A stretch of DNA of 64,000 nt from JACQFK01 sp964619955 (GTDB taxonomy: Bacteria; Planctomycetota; MHYJ01; JACPRB01): positions 62,001-126,000 of the forward strand of contig CAZUJF010000001.1 of NCBI GenBank assembly GCA_964619955.1, read 5' to 3'. A model generated the notes under the pieces. It did no database searches. It saw only the letters and a program-made list of their open reading frames with translations, and had not been told where the DNA came from. A program made the position numbers and the translations under genes. Of this stretch, positions 1 to 6,258 are shown piece by piece. Each line of letters begins with the position of its first letter. Positions within the stretch are counted from its first letter, which is position 1.

Positions 1-198
1 ATCGGCATGGCCGTCTCCTCCCTCGTCGGCGCCCTGGTGGTGCATCTCTTCCCGCGGGAATGGTCCGAGCTCGACCGCGTCGTGGTCGAGAGTCTGCGGG
101 AACGCGGGATCCTCGCCGGCTCGGGGGTCGGGCTCGTCGTGGGGACCGTGATCCAGATGATCCAGATCTACTTCAAGCGCCGGCGCTCAAGCCGCTGA
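1..198 (+). CDS. C-terminal fragment of a probable membrane protein
   Basis: The reading frame is already open at base 1 (Ile-Gly before the first Met at 7), so this is most likely the 3' end of a longer gene cut by the window edge. The 65 visible residues hold a hydrophobic start (AVSSLVGALVVHLF), a charged amphipathic stretch, a glycine-rich second hydrophobic segment (AGSGVGLVVGTVIQMIQIYF) and a basic tail KRRRSSR, which suggests a cytoplasmic C terminus. The glycine-rich end loosely recalls DUF456 membrane proteins, but that is only an impression. The last 26 bases overlap the end of the convergent ferritin-like gene. Confidence 0.5.
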   Translation: MGMAVSSLVGALVVHLFPREWSELDRVVVESLRERGILAGSGVGLVVGTVIQMIQIYFKRRRSSR

Positions 199-757
199 CG
201 TCGAAACGCGACCGGACGGCGCCGAGGAGCCGTTCCCTGAGCGCCGGGCGGTGGGGGGCGAGTTCCTCCCCCTGCAGATAGCGGTCGACGGTCCGGGGAA
301 GGCGCTTCATCCAGCCCGCGGCGTAGTCGCGGGCCCCCTGGGCGGGTCCCCGCCCCTCCGCCAGGAGGCGGCGGATCTCGCGTTCGAAGAAGCCGACATG
401 CCCCTCCTCGTCGGCCAGGATGTGCGAGAGATCCGGCCGCAGCTCGGCCAGGATGCGCGCGAATTCCAGCCCGAGGGCCTCGTAGCCGTAGAGATGCACG
501 GCGAGCGCAGCCCATTGCCCGGGCAGTTTCGGCGGCCGCTCCCTTTCCCGGGCCTGTTCGCCGGTGAGCTGCTCGAAGAGTTTCAGGTGTTCGGATTCCT
601 CGGCCTCGTGCTGCTTGAGGAAAGCGATGACGGCGGGCGGCAGACCGCCGGCCGGGGGCTGCTCGTGGGCGGCCTTCACGGCCCACATCGCCATGGCCTC
701 CGCGCGCAGGAAGCGGGAGAGGATGGCTTTCTCGCAGGTCCGGGGCAGGGGAGGCAT
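173..757 (-). CDS. Ferritin-like diiron domain protein
   Basis: A 194-residue protein with the four-helix ferritin-like metal-ligand pattern. Glu20 lies in helix 1, an E-x2-H pair is at about residues 54-57 (EESEH), Glu93 or Glu98 is a candidate in helix 3, and a second E-x2-H pair is at about 117-120 (EEGH). Such proteins bind two iron atoms and act as oxidases, peroxidases or iron handlers; the substrate cannot be told from sequence. There is no signal peptide, so it is expected in the cytoplasm. It starts 4 bases after the purD stop and has no clear Shine-Dalgarno, so it is probably translated from the HEAT-purD message. It is more distant from classical ferritin or rubrerythrin and lacks a rubredoxin domain. 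Confidence 0.7.
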   Translation of the reverse strand: MPPLPRTCEKAILSRFLRAEAMAMWAVKAAHEQPPAGGLPPAVIAFLKQHEAEESEHLKLFEQLTGEQARERERPPKLPGQWAALAVHLYGYEALGLEFARILAELRPDLSHILADEEGHVGFFEREIRRLLAEGRGPAQGARDYAAGWMKRLPRTVDRYLQGEELAPHRPALRERLLGAVRSRFDVSGLSAGA

Positions 758-761
758 GGGT

Positions 762-2039
762 TCAGGTGGGCTGGGCGGCCAGGCCCTTGGCGGCGACGTC
801 CTTTCGGAAGTGCGCGGCCTTGAACTGGATCTTCTGCACCGCGGCGTAGGCGTTGTCCTGCGCCTGCTTGAGCGTGTCGCCCTGGGCGGTCACGCCGAGC
901 ACCCGGCCTCCCGCGGTGAGGAGCTTGCCGTCCTTGAGCGCGGTCCCCGCCTGGAAGACCTTTGCGCCGAGCGCCTCGGCGTCCGGGATGCCCGTGATTT
1001 CATACCCCGTCTCGTAGCTGCCGGGGTAGCCTCCCGAGGCCATCACCACGCAGACCGCGGCGCGGGGGTCGAACTCCAGGTCGACGCTCTCGAGCTTCTC
1101 GTCGATCACCGCCTGGAAGACGGGGAGGATGTCGGACTTGATGCTCATCATGATCGGCTGGCACTCGGGGTCCCCGAAGCGGACGTTGAACTCGAGGACC
1201 TTCGGGCCGCTCTTGGTGAACATGATGCCGGCGTAGAGGACGCCCTTGAAGCGGCGTTTCTCCTTGTTCATCGCGTGCACGATCGGGACCAGGACCTCCT
1301 TGGTGACCCGGTGGTACTCGCGGTCGCTGACGACGGGCGCGGGGCAGTAGGCGCCCATGCCGCCCGTGTTGGGGCCGCGGTCCCCGTCGAAGACGCGCTT
1401 GTGGTCCTGGGTGTTCGGGACCGGGGCGATCGTGCGTCCGTCGGTGAAGGCGATGACCGAGGCCTCGACGCCGTTGAGGTGCTCCTCGACGACGATCTTT
1501 TCTCCGGACTTGCCGAAGATCTTCTTCTCCATCATGCCTTCGATGGTGACGACGGCCTCGCTCTCGGTGTGGCAGATGACGGCGCCCTTGCCGGCCGCGG
1601 GGCCGTCCGCCTTGATGACCACCGGGTATTGCGAGGATTTGACGAAGAGCACGGCCGCCCGGGACTGGTCGAAGACGCGGAAGTTCGCGGTCGGGATCCC
1701 GTAGCGGCGGAGCAGGTTTTTGCAGAAGACCTTGCTGCCCTCGAGTTCGGCCGCCTCGGCCGTCGGACCGAAGGCGCGGAGCCCGTTCTCCTGGAAGCGG
1801 TTCACGAGGCCCTTGCAGAGGGGGACCTCCGGGCCGACGACGGTCAGGTCGATCGCGTTCTTACGGGCAAACCCGAAGAGGCCGTCGATATTGTCGGCGG
1901 CGATGTCCACGAGTTCGGCATGCTTCGCGATGCCCGCATTGCCCGGGGCGGCGTAGAGCTTCGTGAGCAGGGGGCTTTGGGCGATTTTCCAGGCGAGCGC
2001 GTGTTCGCGGCCGCCGCTTCCGATGAGGAGGACTTTCAT
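762..2039 (-). CDS. purD: Phosphoribosylamine--glycine ligase
   Basis: This enzyme joins glycine to 5-phosphoribosylamine using ATP, the second step of de novo purine synthesis, in the cytoplasm. The 425 residues match the usual length. The N terminus has the family signature LLIGSGGREHALAW, followed by YAAPGNAGI and VVGPEVPLCKGL. The ATP-grasp core shows IKADGPAAGKGAV, and the C-terminal metal and substrate region shows FNVRFGDPECQPIM. Its ATG overlaps the stop of the upstream HEAT-repeat gene by four bases (ATGA), so the two are probably translationally coupled. No other purine gene is nearby, and the pairing with a HEAT protein looks incidental. Confidence 0.96.
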   Translation of the reverse strand: MKVLLIGSGGREHALAWKIAQSPLLTKLYAAPGNAGIAKHAELVDIAADNIDGLFGFARKNAIDLTVVGPEVPLCKGLVNRFQENGLRAFGPTAEAAELEGSKVFCKNLLRRYGIPTANFRVFDQSRAAVLFVKSSQYPVVIKADGPAAGKGAVICHTESEAVVTIEGMMEKKIFGKSGEKIVVEEHLNGVEASVIAFTDGRTIAPVPNTQDHKRVFDGDRGPNTGGMGAYCPAPVVSDREYHRVTKEVLVPIVHAMNKEKRRFKGVLYAGIMFTKSGPKVLEFNVRFGDPECQPIMMSIKSDILPVFQAVIDEKLESVDLEFDPRAAVCVVMASGGYPGSYETGYEITGIPDAEALGAKVFQAGTALKDGKLLTAGGRVLGVTAQGDTLKQAQDNAYAAVQKIQFKAAHFRKDVAAKGLAAQPT

Positions 2040-3223
2040 TCCTTGGCGTTCTTCTTTTCGAGCCAGGCGCGCCAGCGGCCGAGATCCGTCCCATGGTTCT
2101 CGCCGGTGAACGCGCCGAGGGTGTTCACGAGGAGGCCTCGCTCGGTGGCGAGCTTGGCCCGGGACTCCTTGTCGAGGGGATCGTACTTGACGCGCGTCAC
2201 TCTGGGAAGGGTTACCGTGCCGCCGCCGGGGACGGCCACCGAGCCGAGGGTGACCGTGGTCATCTCGCGTCCCATGGAGTCGTACATGCGCTGGAGCGCG
2301 AGGTTGTTCTCGAGCGCCTGGAGCAGCGCGGGCACGGCCCGGGGATCGCGGATGTCGCCGATCGCGTCGATGGCCCGGATGCGGGCACTGACGGATTCCT
2401 CGCCGAGGAAGGGGAGGTAGAAGAAGGCGGTGTCGGGACGGCCGATCTCGCGCACGGCGGCGTAGGCGACGGGGCGCAGGGCCTCGTCTTCGTCCCAGAG
2501 CGAGCGCCGGACGAGCGGACGGACCGCCTCGGCCACCTTCATGCGGCCGAGTTCCTGGAAGACGTACTTTCGGATCTCGCGGGAGGGGCTGGGGATCGCG
2601 CCGACGAAGGCCTTGGCCTTGTACTTGTCCTCGATCTTCGCGAGGGCGGCGAACGCGTCCTCCCGCTTCTTCTCGTCGGTGGAGCGGAGCTGCGAGAGGC
2701 GCTGCTGGACCTCCTGCGTGAGCTTCTGGTCGAGATCCTTCTGCTCCTCGAGCGCGAGTTCCAGGTCGCGCTGCTCGGGGCTGAGCCAGCGGCCCTTGTG
2801 CCGGACCAGGCCGCGGGCGCTGTTGGCTTCATCCTCCGTGAGCCATTTGCCGTCGAGCTTCTGGAAGCCCGCGCCCAGGCGGGCCTCCTCATGCTCGGGG
2901 TCGAGGGCGACGACCTTCTTGAATTCGATCAGCGCCTCCCGGCCCAGTTTCTGCTTCGCGCACCAGCGGGCGAGGTCGAGGTGTCCCGGAAGGTCCGTCT
3001 CCTTGAGGGCGCCGGCCTTCTCCTCGTAGAGCTCCTCCGGCGTCTTCTTCGGGGTGATCCTGCGGACCATGCTCTTGGGGTAGGTGACCGCGCCGCCGGA
3101 GCGGGTGACGCGGATGCTGTCGCCGAGGTCCTGGACGCGCCCTTCGACGACCGAACCGCTGGTCAGCTCGACCTCGTCGGCGGGCCCGAAAGCCAGAAGG
3201 AGAACGAGCATTGAATCGAGCAT
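2036..3223 (-). CDS. Exported HEAT-repeat protein with N-terminal beta module
   Basis: A 395-residue protein of unknown role. I chose the Met at 3223 because GGAGG lies 8 bases upstream; the frame could extend to 3265. A short hydrophobic leader (MLDSMLVLLLAFG) suggests export. Residues 17-57 form a small beta-rich module (VELTSGSVVEGRV ... YPKSMVRRI). A TPR-like helical pair follows, ending LDPEHEEARLG, then two GKW/GRW linkers (LDGKWLTEDE and HKGRWLSPEQ) of a kind often seen in planctomycete proteins, then a charged coiled region and HEAT-like repeats at about residues 195-300. HEAT repeats usually mediate protein-protein contacts. The same beta module recurs inside the peptide-binding protein at 40031-41863. 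Confidence 0.7.
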   Translation of the reverse strand: MLDSMLVLLLAFGPADEVELTSGSVVEGRVQDLGDSIRVTRSGGAVTYPKSMVRRITPKKTPEELYEEKAGALKETDLPGHLDLARWCAKQKLGREALIEFKKVVALDPEHEEARLGAGFQKLDGKWLTEDEANSARGLVRHKGRWLSPEQRDLELALEEQKDLDQKLTQEVQQRLSQLRSTDEKKREDAFAALAKIEDKYKAKAFVGAIPSPSREIRKYVFQELGRMKVAEAVRPLVRRSLWDEDEALRPVAYAAVREIGRPDTAFFYLPFLGEESVSARIRAIDAIGDIRDPRAVPALLQALENNLALQRMYDSMGREMTTVTLGSVAVPGGGTVTLPRVTRVKYDPLDKESRAKLATERGLLVNTLGAFTGENHGTDLGRWRAWLEKKNAKE

Positions 3224-3236
3224 GGCGACGACCTCC

Positions 3237-3265
3237 ATCGTAGACCGCCCGCCGCTCGTTGACAA
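3237..3265 (-). promoter_or_regulatory. Promoter for HEAT protein-purD operon (divergent)
   Basis: Read on the minus strand, TTGTCA (3265-3260) is followed after exactly 17 bases by TACGAT (3242-3237). The start codon at 3223 lies 13 bases beyond the -10 box, so the leader would be very short. The -35 box overlaps that of the opposing bshC promoter by five bases. Confidence 0.6.
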
Positions 3266-3287
3266 GGTCCCCGGCCGGGCCTAGGAT
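3259..3287 (+). promoter_or_regulatory. Promoter for bshC (divergent)
   Basis: A consensus TTGACA at 3259-3264 is followed after exactly 17 bases by TAGGAT at 3282-3287, a near-ideal sigma70 layout. The TTG start of bshC is only 8 bases downstream, so the transcript probably begins within a few bases of the start codon. Confidence 0.7.
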
Positions 3288-3295
3288 CGGAGGCC

Positions 3296-4831
3296 TTGAA
3301 GACGGAGCACGTCGGCTACGAAAAACTCCGGGGACGCTATCCGTCCCTCTTCCTATCCTACTGTCTGGACGAGCCGAAGGCGGCGGGACTCTTCAATTTT
3401 CGGTACCGGGACGAGCGCGCGCTGATCGATCGCGCGCGGACGGCGGCGGCGAAGGGGCTGGAGCCGGAGGTCCTGCAGGCCCTGCGGAAGTACCTGCGCG
3501 ATCTGGACGCGCCCCGGGAGTCGCTCGCCGCGCTGGAGAAGCTGGGGCGGGGCGCGGCGGTGGTGGTGACGGGGCAGCAGCCCTCGGTGGGATACGGGGC
3601 GCTCTACAACATCCACAAGGCCCAGGCCGCGATCCGCTTCGCCCAGGGCATCGAAGCCCGCGGGGTTCCCTGCGTGGCGCTCTTCTGGAACCACTCCGAC
3701 GACGTGCGCGGCGGGGCCGAGGTGGCGTTTCCGGACCGGGGGGAGCCGAAGCTGCTCGAAGTGGGGCTGCCCGGCGCGGAGGAGGGAAAGCTCCTGTACG
3801 AAGCGGGGAATTCCGAGGCGCTGCGGATGTATTCGTCGGTGCTGACGGGGGCCCTGCCGGGAACGGAGTTCGCCGGCTGGCTGTCCGAATTGCTGGGCGC
3901 CACGCACCGGGGATCGATCGCCGAAACCTTCAGCCGCCTCCTCCTGCGGACGCTGGGGCCCTACGGGCTGCTCGTGCTGGAGCCTCGCCATCTGGCGGGG
4001 GAGCGCTTCGAGTCGCTCATCCGGACGCATCTGGCGAAGCCGGAACAGCTGGCGCAGGCGGTGGCGGCGGGGCGGAGCGCGGCGGTCGGGGCGGGGTTCG
4101 ACGATCATCTGGGCAAGGACGTGGGCCTGGATCTCTTCGAAGTCCGCGACGGCCGGCGGGTGAAGCTCGAGCGGCCGCCGTCCGGTCCGCTCAAAGGCCG
4201 CCTGTCCGCGGGGGTGGCGCTGCGGCCGATCCTCCAGGACGCGGTCCTGCCCAGCTGCGCCTATGTCGGGGGGCCCAGCGAGATCGGCTACCAGGCGGCG
4301 CTGCTGCCGGCGTATCGGGCGCTGGGGGTCCTGCCGCCGGTGGTGTTCCCCCGGGTGACGGCGACGCTGCTGGAGCCGAAGATCGCCCGGGTCCGGGAGA
4401 AGGCCCTGCTGTCCGCGGCGGACCTCTTCCTGGAGGAGTCGGTCCTCGCCCCCCGCTTCATGGGGCAGGAGGAGGACGTGGCCGACGAACTGGAGAAACT
4501 GTCGGAGCGGATGCTGGGGGAGGTGGGGGACGTGATGCGGAAGCTCCCGCACGGGCAGTCGCTCGAGCGGCCGCAGGAGAAGACGCGGCTCAAGGTCCGC
4601 GAGGCGCTGGAGGCCCTGGCCACGCGGGTGCGCGAGGAGCAGGCGCGGCAGGACAGCACGGGGAGGGGCCTGCTGGCGAAGCTGCTGCTGCACGTCCGGC
4701 CGGACGGGAAACTTCAGGAGCGGGTGACGACGCCGTTGTACTACGCCGCCCTCTTCGGTCCGACGTTCTTCCCGAAGCTGCTCAACGCCCTGGACCCCTT
4801 CGTGTTCTCACACCAGGTCATCAGCCTGTAA
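3296..4831 (+). CDS. bshC: Putative bacillithiol biosynthesis cysteine-adding enzyme BshC
   Basis: BshC adds cysteine to glucosaminyl-malate, the last step of bacillithiol synthesis. The 511 residues are close to the family's usual length of about 540. The diagnostic stretch at about residues 90-115 is VVVTGQQPSVGYGALYNIHK, matching the VVTGQQ...G.LYTIHK signature, followed by the FW.(x)D nucleotide-like site (ALFWNHSDDV). A coiled-coil segment near the C terminus also fits the family. The start is a TTG; no in-frame ATG or GTG lies close by, and GGAGG ends only two bases before it, too close for a normal ribosome site. The gene has its own promoter. A BshB1-like deacetylase is at 55548-56231. 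Confidence 0.85.
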   Translation: MKTEHVGYEKLRGRYPSLFLSYCLDEPKAAGLFNFRYRDERALIDRARTAAAKGLEPEVLQALRKYLRDLDAPRESLAALEKLGRGAAVVVTGQQPSVGYGALYNIHKAQAAIRFAQGIEARGVPCVALFWNHSDDVRGGAEVAFPDRGEPKLLEVGLPGAEEGKLLYEAGNSEALRMYSSVLTGALPGTEFAGWLSELLGATHRGSIAETFSRLLLRTLGPYGLLVLEPRHLAGERFESLIRTHLAKPEQLAQAVAAGRSAAVGAGFDDHLGKDVGLDLFEVRDGRRVKLERPPSGPLKGRLSAGVALRPILQDAVLPSCAYVGGPSEIGYQAALLPAYRALGVLPPVVFPRVTATLLEPKIARVREKALLSAADLFLEESVLAPRFMGQEEDVADELEKLSERMLGEVGDVMRKLPHGQSLERPQEKTRLKVREALEALATRVREEQARQDSTGRGLLAKLLLHVRPDGKLQERVTTPLYYAALFGPTFFPKLLNALDPFVFSHQVISL

Positions 4832-4842
4832 CGGCCGCGCCC

Positions 4843-5964
4843 TCACGCGAGAATGAGCTCCTCCCGGGGCTTGGGCGGCGCGAGCACCACCTTCGCGGTG
4901 AAGGGATCCCGTTCGGCGGGGGAGCGCCCCGCCTTCTGGATGGCCGCCCGCACCGATTGCGGGGTGAGGGCGTGCCTCCCGTTCACCTGGGGCAGCCGGA
5001 TCTCCCACGGATCGTAGCTGAGGCCGCCCAGGTCGTTGGCGCCGCAGGTCATGGCCTTCAGGGCCAGGTCGAGCCCGGTCTTCGTCCAGTCCACCGTGAT
5101 GTTCGTGATCAGGCGGCTGAAGAAGATGCGGGCCACGGCGAAGAGCTGGAGGACGCGCTCGTCCGTCAGCGGCTGGCGGATCTTCGCGCTGCGGGCGAGG
5201 TCGGTGTTGTACGGCACGAAGAGCTGGGGCTCGAAGGCGGTGATGCCCCCGGTCTCCCGCTGGATGTTGCGGATGATCTCGAGGTGTTCGCAGATGTAGA
5301 TCTCGTCCTCCACGTGCCCGAAGAGGATCGTGGCGGTGGAGGTCATGCCCGCGCGATGGGCGCTGCGGATGATCTCCGCCCAGTCGACGCTGCGGAGCTT
5401 GTCGGGGCAGATCTTCTTGCGGACCTTGTCGTTGAGGATGTCCGCCGAATCGCCCGACAGGGAGTCGAGGCCCGCATCCTTCAGCCGCTTGAGGAACTCC
5501 AGGGAGCTGATGCGGGCCCGTTTGGCGGTGAAATGGATCTCCGAGGGGGAGTAGCCGTGCAGGTGCACCGAGGGGAAGGCGCGGCGGAGGGCCCGGACCA
5601 TGTCCACGTGGTAGGCCACGTTGAGATCCGGGTTCAGGCCGCCCTGGAGGACGATCTGCCGGACCGATCCGGCCTCGCGCACCTGGCGGACGGCCTCGGA
5701 GGGGGCCAGCGTGAACGCGCTCCGGTGCCCCTTCTTCCGGAAGAAGGAGCAGAAGGAGCACTCCGCCCGGCAGATGTTCGTGTAGTAGATCTGCTTCGAC
5801 CGGACGTACGTGACGACCTTCCGATTGGCGCGCTGGTTGATCTCGTCGGCTGCCGAGAAAAGATCGGGGAGGATCCTGTTCTCCTCCCGCATGAGCATCA
5901 GGGCCTCAATGGCCGTGATCTCTTCTCTTTTCAGCACCGTTTCCAGGATCGCTTTTGGATCCAT
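4843..5964 (-). CDS. CofH/MqnC-family radical SAM enzyme
   Basis: A 373-residue radical SAM protein. The iron-sulfur cysteines are Cys65, Cys69 and Cys72 (CRAECSFC, the CX3CX2C form). Further family signatures are IVLQGGLNPDLN, LHGYSPSEI, LKDAGLDSLSGDSADIL, TATILFGHVE and CGANDLGG. This pattern is shared by CofH (FO synthase subunit 2, deazaflavin ring assembly) and MqnC (dehypoxanthine futalosine cyclase, menaquinone synthesis). The GANDLGG end favours the CofH side, but I cannot separate them with confidence. The start at 5964 is preceded by GAGAGGTGG. No cofG or other mqn gene is in the window. The gene is convergent with bshC with an 11-base gap. Confidence 0.75.
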   Translation of the reverse strand: MDPKAILETVLKREEITAIEALMLMREENRILPDLFSAADEINQRANRKVVTYVRSKQIYYTNICRAECSFCSFFRKKGHRSAFTLAPSEAVRQVREAGSVRQIVLQGGLNPDLNVAYHVDMVRALRRAFPSVHLHGYSPSEIHFTAKRARISSLEFLKRLKDAGLDSLSGDSADILNDKVRKKICPDKLRSVDWAEIIRSAHRAGMTSTATILFGHVEDEIYICEHLEIIRNIQRETGGITAFEPQLFVPYNTDLARSAKIRQPLTDERVLQLFAVARIFFSRLITNITVDWTKTGLDLALKAMTCGANDLGGLSYDPWEIRLPQVNGRHALTPQSVRAAIQKAGRSPAERDPFTAKVVLAPPKPREELILA

Positions 5965-6128
5965 ACCACCTCTCCCGCCCGAAAGACGAAGACGGTGTAA
6001 CGGTACTACCCCCAACCCCAGACCACTCGAAAAGAACGGGGCCGGTCCTGGTCGAGACGATACGGTCCCCGGGCAGGTCAGGCCGAACTGAACACTGAAG
6101 AACGTTTACGACGACGCGGCGAATTATA
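5965..6128 (-). promoter_or_regulatory. Promoter -10 and long leader of the radical SAM gene
   Basis: A consensus TATAAT lies on the minus strand at 6128-6123, with no convincing -35 box. Transcription from there would give a leader of about 150 nt before the ATG at 5964, far longer than most in this window. The leader is G/C-rich, with complementary runs such as CCGGGGACC and GGACCGGCCCCG that could pair. I do not recognise a known riboswitch. The rest of the gap up to 6241 shows nothing else I can name. Confidence 0.4.
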
Positions 6129-6241
6129 GGAGAATCGCGCGCGGAAGTTCAAGGGCGATCCTTCGCGATTTCATCCCGGGCGCGCGCATTTTCGCGGGGT
6201 GCGGCTCCGCCTTATGCTGTCGCGGAGGCCCGGGTTTTTGC

Positions 6242-6247
6242 TACAGT
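6242..6247 (+). promoter_or_regulatory. Putative -10 box of polA
   Basis: TACAGT ends 11 bases before the chosen polA ATG at 6259, and no Shine-Dalgarno is present. A second possible -10 (TATGCT) lies at 6213-6218. No good -35 box is seen for either. Confidence 0.35.
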
Positions 6248-6258
6248 TTGCACCCGAC

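Noticed and set aside
564..2420. Long open frame on the plus strand opposite purD and the HEAT gene
   Set aside because: Its residues are compositionally odd, it has no family motifs, and the opposite strand encodes a full purD. High GC leaves long antisense frames open.
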